Below, in pieces: positions 7,292 to 15,957 of a stretch of DNA of 42,288 nucleotides. Both the position numbers and the translations under genes were made by a program. Source of the stretch: Tannerella sp. (lineage in GTDB: Bacteria > Bacteroidota > Bacteroidia > Bacteroidales > Tannerellaceae). The stretch lies in NCBI GenBank assembly GCA_031285685.1, contig JAITVS010000022.1, positions 1-42,288 of the forward strand. Direction: 5' to 3'. Each line of letters opens with the position of its first letter. The stretch's first letter is position 1. The notes under the pieces are model-generated. The model saw only the letters and a program-made list of their open reading frames with translations, did not search any database and was not told where the DNA came from.

Positions 7292-8923
7292 ATGAAACAA
7301 ATCTACTTTAATCCTCCCCAGCAGGAAGTCATGTTTACCGGAGCCAAAACAACCGTCTTCGTCGGCGGGCGCAGGTTGGGTAAAACGCATGGAGTAGCAG
7401 CTCCGTTCTTCCTGCGAAACGTTCAGCGGATGCCGCGCAGTTCCGGCGCCTTCGTTGTCCCCTCATACAAGCACGGACTAACCAATACTTTGCCCGGAAC
7501 GCTGACCGCTCTCGACAGTTTCGGATACAAGCGCGACGTGCATTACTTCATAGGTCGCAAACCACCCAAAACAGCCGGTTTTGAAAAGCCCTACATCGAA
7601 CCGGCCGAATACGAACATGTCATCTCTTTTTATAATGGCTCGGTTGCATACATCATTTCTCAGGATCGTCCCGGAAGTTCCAACTCGCTGACGCTGGACT
7701 ACCTGATAATTGATGAAGCAAAATTCATTGATTTTGAAAAATTGAAAGACGAAACCTTTCCGGCAAACGGCGGGTATAAGGGTTATTTCGGAAACCGCTC
7801 CTATCATCACTCTATGCTGATCATGTCGGATATGCCGACCACTAAAAAAGGCTCGTGGTTTATGCGCTACGAAAAGGAGTGCGATCCCGAACTAATCGCT
7901 GCCATACACGGCATTATCTACGAAATATGGCGGGTAAAAACACGAATTACTAATGATTTAAAACAGGGTACCAACCCTCCGGAATACCTGCATACGCACC
8001 TCAAGCAACTGTACAAGCGGCTTGCCGAGTTTCGTTCAGTAGCCGTATATTATAAAGAGTTTTCTTCCATCGAAAACCTGCTGGTGCTGGGAGAAAGCTA
8101 CATCCGTGAACAAAAGCGAAATCTCCCGCCATTAGTTTTTCAAACATCTATTTTGTGCAAGAAGGTCGGAATACTCAAGGATGGCTTTTACAACAACCTG
8201 CGTGAGAGTGTGCATTACTACACTGCCAATGATAACAGCTATCTCGACAGCCTCGAATATAAGTTCGACAAAATAGGCGACGAATCCTGTTTGCAGGATG
8301 CCGACCTTGATCGCGACATGCCCATTTGCATCGCGATGGACTACAACTCCAATATCAACTGGATAGTTGCCGGTCAGCAGCATGGGAATACCCTGCGCAC
8401 GCTCAAATCGTTTTATGTCAAGTACGACCGTAAGCTGCGCGAATGCGTACAGGATTTTTGCCGATACTATCGCCATCAGCGCGACAAAACAGTTATATAT
8501 TATTACGATTCCACTGCGCTGGGTAACAACTATGCCGTCAATGATGAAGACTTTATGACTGTCGTTTGCGACGAATTTGAAAAGCAAAAATGGAACGTCA
8601 TACCGGTGTATGTTGGCCAGCCGATGAAGCATGTAGAGAAATGGCTACTTATTTCACAGGCGCTCAAAGGACAATCCGGCCTGCTTCCTCTGTTCAATCA
8701 GGAAAACAACGAAGCCCTGTTGCTGGCCATGCAGCAAACCGGTACGCGCAATGGATCCGAAGGCTTTAAAAAGGACAAGTCCGGCGAAAAACTGGCCGAA
8801 ACCGAAGAGGACAAACTTGAATACCGCACCGACGGCACCGACGCATTCGATACACTCTTTATCGGAATGAATAAATTTCCGCAAACATCATCTTATGGAG
8901 TACTTTCAAGTAGCTTTATGTAA
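7292..8923 (+). CDS. terL: Terminase large subunit
   Basis: A 543-residue packaging motor that translocates phage DNA into the prohead and cuts it. The N-terminal ATPase has Walker A GGRRLGKT (25-32) and Walker B LDYLIIDE with Asp141-Glu142. The C-terminal RNase H-like nuclease has acidic residues Asp350 (IAMDYNSN), Asp406 (YYYDSTA) and Asp517/Asp520 (DGTDAFDTLF). Size and motif order are complete. A strong terminator follows. Confidence 0.95.
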   Translation: MKQIYFNPPQQEVMFTGAKTTVFVGGRRLGKTHGVAAPFFLRNVQRMPRSSGAFVVPSYKHGLTNTLPGTLTALDSFGYKRDVHYFIGRKPPKTAGFEKPYIEPAEYEHVISFYNGSVAYIISQDRPGSSNSLTLDYLIIDEAKFIDFEKLKDETFPANGGYKGYFGNRSYHHSMLIMSDMPTTKKGSWFMRYEKECDPELIAAIHGIIYEIWRVKTRITNDLKQGTNPPEYLHTHLKQLYKRLAEFRSVAVYYKEFSSIENLLVLGESYIREQKRNLPPLVFQTSILCKKVGILKDGFYNNLRESVHYYTANDNSYLDSLEYKFDKIGDESCLQDADLDRDMPICIAMDYNSNINWIVAGQQHGNTLRTLKSFYVKYDRKLRECVQDFCRYYRHQRDKTVIYYYDSTALGNNYAVNDEDFMTVVCDEFEKQKWNVIPVYVGQPMKHVEKWLLISQALKGQSGLLPLFNQENNEALLLAMQQTGTRNGSEGFKKDKSGEKLAETEEDKLEYRTDGTDAFDTLFIGMNKFPQTSSYGVLSSSFM

Positions 8924-8939
8924 TATGTGAGGATGTAAA

Positions 8940-8973
8940 AAAAGCCCGCTTCATTTAGAGGCGGGCTTTTTGA
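8940..8973 (+). terminator. Rho-independent terminator after terL
   Basis: AAAGCCCGC (8941-8949) pairs with GCGGGCTTT (8961-8969) around an 11-base loop, followed by T residues. It closes the terminase transcript. Confidence 0.9.
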
Positions 8974-9484
8974 ATACAGTCGGTTGTCAAATGAGATTCT
9001 TTCAGAATCGTACTGTACTTAATTGTTGGGCCAATACATGTATGGCAGATTCTATCTTTTCTTTTTGCTTTGGAGAGGCAAAAGCCAGTTTTTCTTTATA
9101 TTTGCGTAACAATCACTTATAAACATATCCAATATATTTGAAAGCAATACAACTACATCCTGCCACACCATACCCTCGAAAAAAAACTTTTTACCCTTTT
9201 ATTTCCAGCACCTATAAAATAACCCCTTAAATAGCTTTATTTCAGTCTATTACTGTATGAATTACTCAAAAACTGTTAAACTTTTTCCCATTCTTCCACC
9301 TTTCAATTAATAAAATCGTTAATATTCAATTTTTTATCCGCCGCTTTTTGTCAAAAAGTCCGGCGATACTGTCGGAAGACCCCGCCTCGCCCTGAACTCT
9401 ATTTCGTAATTACCTCTTTTCAAAGTGCCTTATATGACAGAGGCGGGCGGTAAAATAAGTCATTGCGTACCAACAAAACCAAAC
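8974..9484. other. Gene-free region with an orphan promoter-like box
   Basis: I see no credible coding sequence here on either strand. TATATTTG at 9097-9104 matches the Bacteroidetes -7 box but has no gene behind it for 450 bases. CCCGCCTC (9381-9388) and GAGGCGGG (9440-9447) form an 8-bp inverted repeat without a T-run. A noncoding RNA is possible; no structure is strong enough to call one. Confidence 0.4.
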
Positions 9485-9531
9485 AGGTAATTACCTTGTA
9501 ATTGTACGCAATACCTTTTTTATTATCTTTG
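9462..9531 (+). promoter_or_regulatory. Promoter and inverted repeats of the DUF4468 gene
   Basis: TTG at 9502-9504 and TATCTTTG at 9524-9531, 19 bases apart, fit the Bacteroidetes -33/-7 promoter. Overlapping it are two palindromes: ATTGCGTAC (9462-9470) with GTACGCAAT (9504-9512), and AGGTAATTACCT (9485-9496). The right arm overlaps the -33 box, as an operator would. Confidence 0.6.
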
Positions 9532-9560
9532 CAAAAACATTATTTACCTAATTAAATTTT

Positions 9561-10175
9561 ATGATTATGAGAAAAATATTATTAGTATTTTGTTGTGTTG
9601 CTTTATCGGCTTACTCCTACTCGCAAAGCAAAGAAGTAAAAGAAAAACTTGAGGAGTACAAAACGAATGGATTGTACGAAATTGATTCGGAAAACATAGT
9701 TGTTTCTAAGGTTATAGAATATCTCCCTGACAAAAAGGATGACATTTATCTTAAAGTGAAATCTTATTTTGCAAGAGCCTATAAAGACAGTCAATCTGTT
9801 ATTCAAACAGATGATAGAGCTTCTGGACTCGTAATAGGTCGAGGGTTTTATAAAGGAGTATTTTCTTGGCATCAATTTATTGTACCTATATCTTATAATG
9901 CTTGGCATGTGCTAAGAGTAGATATAAAGGATGGTCGCGTTAGAGTGATATGTAATGTATCCGAATGGGATATTGACACCGGAGTAGGTAAGAATTATAA
10001 TCATTCTACATTTCCTATACTTGGATATGCTCCATTTACTGATAAGCGAATAAATGATAAGGGAAAACAAGCACAGGCTTTTTTGAATTTAGTAGATGTA
10101 ATGCATTTCTCTATAAATGCTATCGAAGAGTATTTAAAAATGGGTTCTGTTGGCGAAAATAATGATGATTGGTGA
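9561..10175 (+). CDS. Secreted DUF4468-like protein (candidate moron)
   Basis: A 204-residue protein with a signal peptide (basic MRK, hydrophobic LLVFCCVALSAY, cleavage near YSQ|S). The mature part (SKVIEYLPDKKDDIYLKVKSYF... RGFYKGVF) looks like DUF4468, a TBP-like fold common in exported Bacteroidetes proteins of unknown function. It stands alone between terminators with its own promoter and AT-rich composition, typical of a lysogenic-conversion gene expressed from the prophage. Two ATGs (9561 and 9567) are possible starts. Cell-envelope or periplasmic location is expected. Confidence 0.75.
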   Translation: MIMRKILLVFCCVALSAYSYSQSKEVKEKLEEYKTNGLYEIDSENIVVSKVIEYLPDKKDDIYLKVKSYFARAYKDSQSVIQTDDRASGLVIGRGFYKGVFSWHQFIVPISYNAWHVLRVDIKDGRVRVICNVSEWDIDTGVGKNYNHSTFPILGYAPFTDKRINDKGKQAQAFLNLVDVMHFSINAIEEYLKMGSVGENNDDW

Positions 10176-10190
10176 TATTCTTTCAAATTA

Positions 10191-10223
10191 TTTTGCATAT
10201 ATCAAAACTATTGTATTACTTTG
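10191..10223 (+). promoter_or_regulatory. Putative promoter for a short leader RNA
   Basis: TTTTG at 10191-10195 and TACTTTG at 10217-10223, 21 bases apart, resemble -33 and -7 elements (the latter one base short of consensus). A start near 10228 would begin RNA at the TGCTTAGTAATT word. Confidence 0.4.
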
Positions 10224-10227
10224 CTCC

Positions 10228-10271
10228 TGCTTAGTAATTGAAGGGCAGGATGCCCAATAAGGGCTTTTTTT
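10228..10271 (+). ncRNA. Candidate 44-nt terminated RNA
   Basis: Following the putative promoter, the sequence contains a CCTGC/GCAGG stem and then GCCC (10252-10255) AATAA GGGC (10261-10264) with a T7 run, a compact terminator. The RNA would start with TGCTTAGTAATT, a word that recurs over the start codon at 10401 and whose complement lies at 10353. It also simply terminates the DUF4468 transcript; the RNA gene is inferred. Confidence 0.4.
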
Positions 10272-10303
10272 ATGCCTGCAAATAAATAAAAATATTAGAT
10301 ACT

Positions 10304-10413
10304 GTAACAAGTACCCCGTCGAGTTTGCTTAATGGCGCTCACTTAATCCTTTGATTACTAAGCAGACGGAAAGGCTTGTTACTTTTATTTTTATATAATT
10401 ATGCTTAGTAATC
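10304..10413 (+). promoter_or_regulatory. Structured leader able to sequester the start codon of the next gene
   Basis: One fold pairs GTAACAAG (10304-10311) with CTTGTTAC (10375-10382), CCGTC (10316-10320) with GACGG (10365-10369), and TGCTTA (10326-10331) with TAAGCA (10359-10364). An alternative fold pairs GATTACTAAGCA (10353-10364) perfectly with TGCTTAGTAATC (10402-10413), which includes the TG of the ATG at 10401. The two folds compete for TAAGCA. This is read directly from the sequence; regulation is inferred. Confidence 0.55.
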
Positions 10414-10625
10414 AATCAACCCTCACACCGCTGGTAACAGTCGAAAAGCGACAGTTCCACACCAACAACGAAGATTATTTTCCGACTCTTTACGACATCG
10501 AAATCGAAGAATTTGACCAAGGCGACATTGGCAGTGAAAAAATCGTGAGAATTACCGAAGCCGCAGCCCTGTTGCTCTATCGCTATCTAGGCGAATCCCT
10601 TAATCAGAAAGGAGTGGCAGAATGA
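10401..10625 (+). CDS. Small phage protein of unknown function
   Basis: A 74-residue acidic protein with a single possible ATG, which lies inside the 12-base pairing element of the leader. It overlaps the next gene by ATGA, so the two are probably translationally coupled. Position after terL and before tail genes suggests a late or accessory function. Family not recognised. Confidence 0.65.
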   Translation: MLSNQSTLTPLVTVEKRQFHTNNEDYFPTLYDIEIEEFDQGDIGSEKIVRITEAAALLLYRYLGESLNQKGVAE

Positions 10626-10780
10626 AAAAACCGGCCATACCTGTTGCCATCCAAGCGGGCATCACATCCGAAACGCTGCGCCTGCTTAACCTGCTGGACT
10701 GCGTCTATTTTGAGCGCATTTCTACCAAAAAGGAAAGAGAAAGAGCCTACCATGCGCTCGAAAAACACTTAATCGGCTGA
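10622..10780 (+). CDS. Small basic protein of unknown function
   Basis: A 52-residue protein starting MKKPAIPVAIQAG and ending HLIG, with a helical core (SETLRLLNLLDCVYFERI). It starts in the ATGA overlap with the preceding gene and ends three bases before the next start. Such coupling supports that it is real despite its length. Confidence 0.6.
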   Translation: MKKPAIPVAIQAGITSETLRLLNLLDCVYFERISTKKERERAYHALEKHLIG

Positions 10781-10783
10781 AAT

Positions 10784-11017
10784 ATGAAATTTCCTGTTAT
10801 TACACATATCACCGGTCGTCTGCGTTTGTTGGCTGCGTATCTGATAACACTCAATTTCCTTTTTAGTTGCGCAGGACTAACTATCGGAGAAGATGCTCCG
10901 GTTTGGGCTATACTCTTTGTTGTCGCTTGGTTTATCGTATCGACGCTGCTGATGCGCTGGGCCTACAGGCGTAGAATGTTAGGCATGTTGAACCGTATAA
11001 TCGAAGATATGCAATGA
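10784..11017 (+). CDS. Small two-helix membrane protein
   Basis: A 77-residue protein with two hydrophobic segments (about residues 15-32 and 40-58) followed by a basic RRRM cluster and a short cytoplasmic helix. It overlaps the next gene by four bases. It could be an accessory membrane protein such as a superinfection-exclusion factor, but nothing identifies it. Confidence 0.65.
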   Translation: MKFPVITHITGRLRLLAAYLITLNFLFSCAGLTIGEDAPVWAILFVVAWFIVSTLLMRWAYRRRMLGMLNRIIEDMQ

Positions 11018-11262
11018 ATGAAGATTGGAAAATAGCTCTCCTGTCGCGTTACCGCGGCGAATACCAGCCGTATGACGGCAAGGGAGTACCGCTAAAGAAA
11101 TCGTCCGCAGATATTGTATTCGACCTGAGCAGCATGGGCGAATTTACCCTTGAAGAAGTATCTGCTTGTATGGCCGTAAATGGTTATGAAATCGTCTTTG
11201 ACGATGACAATCCCTACTGGCTGTTGCAGGATAACCGGCAACCGGCTATCGATAACAACTAA
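11014..11262 (+). CDS. Small acidic protein of unknown function
   Basis: An 82-residue soluble protein starting MNEDWKIALLSRYRGEY, with Asp-rich C-terminus. It is the fourth of a coupled set (10401-11262) closed by a strong terminator. Family not recognised; possibly head-tail related from location. Confidence 0.65.
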   Translation: MNEDWKIALLSRYRGEYQPYDGKGVPLKKSSADIVFDLSSMGEFTLEEVSACMAVNGYEIVFDDDNPYWLLQDNRQPAIDNN

Positions 11263-11267
11263 TGAAT

Positions 11268-11303
11268 AACAGGCGAGGTTGTCCTCGCCTGTTGTCTTTT
11301 TTA
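11268..11303 (+). terminator. Rho-independent terminator
   Basis: AACAGGCGAGG pairs with CCTCGCCTGTT around a TTGT loop and is followed by GTCTTTTTT. The stem is perfect over 11 bp. It ends the small-gene set, and the next gene starts 30 bases downstream. Confidence 0.9.
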
Positions 11304-11332
11304 TCTATCTTGTTCCTGTGCATTTTTGCACT

Positions 11333-12358
11333 ATGGAAATTATAAAACAACCCGATAGTTTTTGCTTTGCTTCGGCACTGACGGACATCATCGTGTCGTC
11401 CGATGTGGCTGTTACGGTTTCGTTTTCTGTTTCGGGGCTTAATCCGTTTCTGACAGAAACGTATCATCCCGATGCTGCCGGCCGCATCGTTATTCGCGAG
11501 CTGGTGAACCTGTTCCTGCCGCTCATGCCTCTCGACACGCTGAAAGCAGACTTTAAAATCAATCTAACATCGGCAACCGGCGAAGTCCAAAATATTAATT
11601 TCGCAGCCTTGTATTGCCGCGCCGATATGGGCTACGACTTTGTTCCGGCGGCATGGATTCAAAACAACTTCCTGACGCTCTGCCAAGGCGAAAAAACCAC
11701 ACATTTGGGCATAAACGAGCAGTTAAGTATCTATACAACCGAACCGACAACCGTCGAACTGATTGCCGAATACAACACCGGAGAACGGTTTACAAAGAAT
11801 ATTGAGATAGCTTCTATCAATCAAATAACAACTATCAATGCCTCTATCGATTGGGTAGAGCATCCCGAACAGGTAAGCCGCTATGTTGTGAATGCAGGTA
11901 ACCGGCATTTCTCCTATCTCGTAAAACCGGCATTGCCGCGCGAGCATTTGGTTATTGCTTTCCGAAATGCCTTTGGCGTTACGGAAACCTTTATCCCTTC
12001 AGGCATTACACTTCGCGAAAACAAGTACGACAACCTGTTCGGCCAATTTTCAGGTAATTACCGCAAGTATAAAGCCGAAGTAACCAAAACATATACCTGC
12101 AACACCGGCATATTAACCGGCACGATGGCCGACTGGCTCGAAGACCTGTTTATGAGCGACAACGTCGCCCTGTTCGACATCGATAACGGATATTCCTATC
12201 CCATTGTTATCGAAGAGTCCACTGTGAAGCGCAGCACGGCAGCCAGCGAACTGCCGGCATTTGAGTTCAAGTTTCGACCGGCCAAGCGTAACCAGTTGGA
12301 TGCCGTTCCGGCCAAACCGAGAATATTCGACAACAGTTTTGACCATATATTCAATTGA
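11333..12358 (+). CDS. Putative tail or baseplate protein
   Basis: A 341-residue beta-rich protein. The segment near residues 285-325 (DIDNGYSYPIVIEESTV...FEFKFRPAKRNQLD) recalls proteins of the distal tail of Bacteroidetes phages. The start is placed at ATG 11333; a longer reading frame begins inside the terminator stem and is not credible. A distal-tail (Dit-like) role is a guess from composition and company of portal and adaptor genes. Confidence 0.6.
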   Translation: MEIIKQPDSFCFASALTDIIVSSDVAVTVSFSVSGLNPFLTETYHPDAAGRIVIRELVNLFLPLMPLDTLKADFKINLTSATGEVQNINFAALYCRADMGYDFVPAAWIQNNFLTLCQGEKTTHLGINEQLSIYTTEPTTVELIAEYNTGERFTKNIEIASINQITTINASIDWVEHPEQVSRYVVNAGNRHFSYLVKPALPREHLVIAFRNAFGVTETFIPSGITLRENKYDNLFGQFSGNYRKYKAEVTKTYTCNTGILTGTMADWLEDLFMSDNVALFDIDNGYSYPIVIEESTVKRSTAASELPAFEFKFRPAKRNQLDAVPAKPRIFDNSFDHIFN

Positions 12359-12393
12359 TAATGGAAAGTTAAGTGTGAAAAGAAATGAAATTC

Positions 12394-12437
12394 ACTCGTA
12401 ACTTGTAACTGCCCGCAGGGCGAAGTAACTCGTAACT
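12394..12437 (+). repeat. Short palindromic intergenic element
   Basis: CTCGTAACTTGTAACT, GCCCGCAGGGC and AGTAACTCGTAACT in a row, ending nine bases before the next start codon. It is a deleted form of the 73-bp element at 2681. Confidence 0.8.
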
Positions 12438-12445
12438 AAAAAAAA

Positions 12446-12679
12446 ATGAAGCCGACAATACATATCAATACAATGCGCACGATGCTTAAGTCGGGCGAGC
12501 GGGTTTCCATCAAGTTTTGGAAAGATACCGGCGAAATAGTCGTTGCCGACGATGTTATCTGCACTTCGTCCTATCGCCACGGGAACTCATTCAATATTAA
12601 GTTCCTGAATAGCGGACAATTTCGGAAAGTAAAGGCGATAAGTATATTTGAAATCAATGATTTGGAAGTGTTTATTTAA
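12446..12679 (+). CDS. Small phage protein of unknown function
   Basis: A 77-residue basic protein (MKPTIHINTMRTMLKSGERVS...) with predicted mixed beta/alpha structure and no membrane segment. It sits between the putative tail gene and the portal gene. The A-rich start region and close fit to the intergenic element favour the ATG at 12446. Confidence 0.6.
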   Translation: MKPTIHINTMRTMLKSGERVSIKFWKDTGEIVVADDVICTSSYRHGNSFNIKFLNSGQFRKVKAISIFEINDLEVFI

Positions 12680-12763
12680 TGTGCTAATGAAAGGTTGTAG
12701 GTTAAAAGTTGGAAGTTAGAAGTAACAACTTAGAACCTCAAACTTAAAACTCATAACTAAAAT

Positions 12764-14125
12764 ATGAAAAAAGAAGAATCAATTATAGATTATGGCGGTG
12801 GAGTTTACGAGCTTCGCTTAAGCGATTCCGTTTCGGCCCTGCTGAACGAAGTGGACGACGGCGCTCAGGTATTCGACGAAACGAGCGCTACACCGGTGGA
12901 AGTGATAAAGAACTATCGGGGCTACGTGCCATGGGGCGGCGATAACAATCTGCCGTATAATATAATGAAGAAAATCCGCAAGGATGAAGTCATGAGTCAG
13001 AATAAGCTGTTCAACACGCTAACATGCTATTCTTCCGGCTTGCGATTTGCTCGAAAATCCGGTGAGCCGATTATCGATACCGAAATCCTTGACTTTTTCA
13101 AGTATAACCGGATGCCACGTTACTTCCTCGAACAGGCAACAGACATGAAGCATTTCTTTTTTAGCGTGAGTGTCATTATTCTGTCAAAAGACGGCAGCAA
13201 AATCGTGCAGCTCCGGCACAAGGAGGCTTGCCATACGCGATTTGAGACCTGCAACCCAAAGACCGGCCAAATCGAACACTTATTTTATACCAACTGGGAG
13301 GATAAAACACCCTCGCCGGACGAAATAGAAATCGTTCCGGTACTGGATATGTGGAATCCTCTTGGAGACCTGATGCTGCGAATGGGAAAGCTGCCCGGCG
13401 CCGATGGGCGATATGCCAAGCCAACGAGCGACCGCAAATTTGCCATCGTTAATACTTTCCCCATTGCCGGTTGCAAATACTATCCTTTTGCCTATTACTG
13501 GTCGGTATTCCTGTCCGGCTGGTATGACATCAAGCGGCTGATTCCGCAGCATAAGAAATCGAAGCTAAAGAATTCGTCGAGCCTCAAGTATCACGTGATG
13601 GTTCACAAAGATTACTGGGAATCGATTTGCCGCGAAGAAAAAATTACCGACCCCGAACTAAAAGTTGCCCGCGTTAAAAAGGAAAAAGAAAATATCCGTG
13701 ATTTTTGTACCGGTATCGAAAATTCCGGCAAGATGTGGATTAGCGGATTCTACCAACACCCTGATGGAAAAGAAGTGAATATGGTTAAAATAGACGTGAT
13801 TGACACCTCGAAAGAGGGCGGCGACTGGCTCGAAGATTCGGAAGAAGCCAGTAACATGATTTGCTATGCCGACAACATTCATCCATCGCTGGTAGGAGCT
13901 ACGCCGGGCAAATCGAATAATAGCTTTTCGGGTTCCGTTCAACGCGAACTGTTCACCATGAAGCAGGCGTTGGAAAAGCCATATCACGACATTTTGTTAG
14001 AACCTTTCTTTGTGATCAAGGAGTACAACGGCTGGGAGGACTTTTCCGTCGATGTGCCGGTGATTACACTTACGACCTTGGACAAGGGAAAGGATGCGGA
14101 AGAAAACACCTTGAGAAGTGAATAA
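12764..14125 (+). CDS. Portal protein
   Basis: A 453-residue protein. The pattern YVPWGGDNNLPYNIMKKI near residue 50, the central stem-like region, and the DNIHPSLVGATPGKSNNSFSGSVQRELF segment (about 370-395) match portal proteins of Bacteroidetes phages, which form the dodecameric ring through which DNA enters the head. Size is normal for the family. Unusually it lies about 4 kb after terL, not next to it. Confidence 0.8.
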   Translation: MKKEESIIDYGGGVYELRLSDSVSALLNEVDDGAQVFDETSATPVEVIKNYRGYVPWGGDNNLPYNIMKKIRKDEVMSQNKLFNTLTCYSSGLRFARKSGEPIIDTEILDFFKYNRMPRYFLEQATDMKHFFFSVSVIILSKDGSKIVQLRHKEACHTRFETCNPKTGQIEHLFYTNWEDKTPSPDEIEIVPVLDMWNPLGDLMLRMGKLPGADGRYAKPTSDRKFAIVNTFPIAGCKYYPFAYYWSVFLSGWYDIKRLIPQHKKSKLKNSSSLKYHVMVHKDYWESICREEKITDPELKVARVKKEKENIRDFCTGIENSGKMWISGFYQHPDGKEVNMVKIDVIDTSKEGGDWLEDSEEASNMICYADNIHPSLVGATPGKSNNSFSGSVQRELFTMKQALEKPYHDILLEPFFVIKEYNGWEDFSVDVPVITLTTLDKGKDAEENTLRSE

Positions 14126-14183
14126 TGATATGCTAATGAGACGATGTGCTAATGTGCTAATTAAAAATAATCAGCACATCATT

Positions 14184-14227
14184 CTCGTAACTCGTAACTG
14201 CCCGCAGGGGCGAAGTAACCCGTAACT
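14184..14227 (+). repeat. Short palindromic intergenic element
   Basis: CTCGTAACTCGTAACT, GCCCGCAGGGGC and AAGTAACCCGTAACT end five bases before a start codon. Upstream, TGTGCTAAT words (14129-14160) are complementary to CAGCACATCATT and could form a second hairpin. Confidence 0.8.
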
Positions 14228-14231
14228 GAAT

Positions 14232-15056
14232 ATGATTTTAGAGAATATTGAAAAATTTACCGATTTTGTGCCGACGGCAGCGGGAAGCGATATTCGCGAA
14301 TTGCAACCGTTTATAACCGAAGCCGAACAGTGGTTTCAGGACGAATGGTTTGGGGCCGACCTGTATAATTATATATCCGGCTTGCCTGATGATAATAACC
14401 TTAAGACGTATGCAACAATAAGTATTTGCCTGCGGGCATACGAGCAGGCGATACCATTCTTGGATGTCATTCAAACAGCCAACGGATTTGCCGTTGTAAG
14501 CAACAGCAATCAGGCTCCTGCCAGTAAAGAGCGTGTCGAAAGGCTGATAGTTTATGTTGTTCGCCGCTTGTCGGAAGCATTAGACAGGGTTGTGTTATTA
14601 GTAATGAGTGCTCCCGAATCGCTTACTGAATGGAAAAAGTCTGATATTTTTCTTCTTCGGTCTTCTATTGTCTTCCTGCGCACAAGCGAACTGCGCAATC
14701 ATTCATCCAATACGGTAGCCACTTATCACGATTTGGATGCCTGCCGTCCGCTTGTGTCAAAGCATCAGATTACGCTGTCAAAGTATATATCCGAATCCTA
14801 TCTATCCGAGCTGCTGAATAAATTTGCCGAAAACGTCTTGACAAATTTCGACAAGTCTGTTTTTACGACCATTCAAATGATTATCGGTTTAATGCTTCAA
14901 CAGAAGGAGTATTATCCTTTTGTGGAAAGTCTGTTGAATCGTTTGGCAAGTCATCCCGATGAATGCCTGACCTATATTGCATCAGATGCCTACCGGATTA
15001 AAACCGGTGCAAAATACGAGAACAAAAAGGATGACAAAACTTATTTTTTCGGATAA
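14232..15056 (+). CDS. Putative head-tail adaptor (DUF6712-like)
   Basis: A 274-residue, mostly helical protein directly after the portal gene. The start MILENIEKFTDFVPTAAGSDIRELQPFITEAEQWF recalls the DUF6712 group of Bacteroidetes-phage proteins, which sit at this place and are thought to act at the head-tail joint. The family link is from memory of the pattern, so function is tentative. Confidence 0.55.
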   Translation: MILENIEKFTDFVPTAAGSDIRELQPFITEAEQWFQDEWFGADLYNYISGLPDDNNLKTYATISICLRAYEQAIPFLDVIQTANGFAVVSNSNQAPASKERVERLIVYVVRRLSEALDRVVLLVMSAPESLTEWKKSDIFLLRSSIVFLRTSELRNHSSNTVATYHDLDACRPLVSKHQITLSKYISESYLSELLNKFAENVLTNFDKSVFTTIQMIIGLMLQQKEYYPFVESLLNRLASHPDECLTYIASDAYRIKTGAKYENKKDDKTYFFG

Positions 15057-15128
15057 ATTATCAATGTGCTAATGAGACAATGTGCTAATATGCTAATGAA
15101 AAAATAATCAGCAAATCAGCACATTATT

Positions 15129-15171
15129 CTCGTAACTTGTAACTGCCCGCAGGGCGAAGTAACTCGTAACT
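15129..15171 (+). repeat. Short palindromic intergenic element
   Basis: CTCGTAACTTGTAACT, GCCCGCAGGGC, AAGTAACTCGTAACT, eight bases before the start of the next gene. TGTGCTAAT words and their complement (15064-15127) precede it, as in the copy at 14184. Confidence 0.8.
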
Positions 15172-15179
15172 AAAAAAAT

Positions 15180-15953
15180 ATGACTGATTTACATTTGACC
15201 GTCCCCACCTCGTGGAAAGAATTGTCTCCCCGCCAACTGAAATTCATCAGTTATTTGATGACTGAAATGCAGCTGTCGGCTGATGAGTTGCTTACCCATG
15301 CCTTTATTGGTTTAGCTGGTATAAAAGTCCTAAAACAGGACACATACGGGTATGTTTTTAGCCACAAAAGAAGGTATTTTATACTTTCCGTTGCCGAATT
15401 TTACGAGTTTACCCGTAAGGTACAATGGATTACCGGAGGCGTGAGTGAAGTAACACCACTGTCCGAACTGGCAGGAGTGAAACATGTACATCCTCGCCTG
15501 TGCGATACACCGTTTAACCGGTATTTGGCCTGCGAAAACTATTATCAGCAGTATATTTTTACACAGAATATACAGGCCTTGCAATGCTTGGCGGCCTGTT
15601 TTTATGCAGGTAAAAAAGAATTTGATGATAGCCAAACATTGAATAATTCGGAAAAATTCGCCGACCTACCTGTTCATGTGTTACACACCGTTTTTTTGTG
15701 GTATGCAGGGCTTAAAACCGTTTTTCAAAAGCAATTTTCCTACCTGTTCCGACCGGCAGAAGCGGTTGGCGAGGCACAGGCTCCCAACATGCGCGAACAC
15801 ATCGACAACATGATTCGGGCGCTCACCGGCGGCGATGTTACTAAAACAGAAGCCGTTGCCAACACCGAAACGTGGACAGCTTTCTCGGAACTTAATGCTA
15901 AAGCCCGCGAAAGTGAGGAATTGAAAAACAGAATGGCAAAAATGAGGAAATAA
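15180..15953 (+). CDS. Phage protein, possible tail assembly chaperone
   Basis: A 257-residue protein with an N-terminal SWKELSPRQLKFISYLM helix, a middle Cys/Tyr-rich part and a charged helical C-terminus ending in basic residues. Location between adaptor and tail-completion genes and the overall helical character fit a tail assembly protein. No frameshift signal is apparent at its end. Confidence 0.5.
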   Translation: MTDLHLTVPTSWKELSPRQLKFISYLMTEMQLSADELLTHAFIGLAGIKVLKQDTYGYVFSHKRRYFILSVAEFYEFTRKVQWITGGVSEVTPLSELAGVKHVHPRLCDTPFNRYLACENYYQQYIFTQNIQALQCLAACFYAGKKEFDDSQTLNNSEKFADLPVHVLHTVFLWYAGLKTVFQKQFSYLFRPAEAVGEAQAPNMREHIDNMIRALTGGDVTKTEAVANTETWTAFSELNAKARESEELKNRMAKMRK

Positions 15954-15957
15954 TCAG

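Noticed and set aside
8132..8632. 166-codon open frame opposite terL
   Set aside because: Antisense to the conserved nuclease domain of terL, with no start context or domain.
10294..10306. AGATACTGTAAC, similar to the arm-type word
   Set aside because: A lone partial match far from both ends; its bases take part in the leader hairpin, so chance or another function is more likely.
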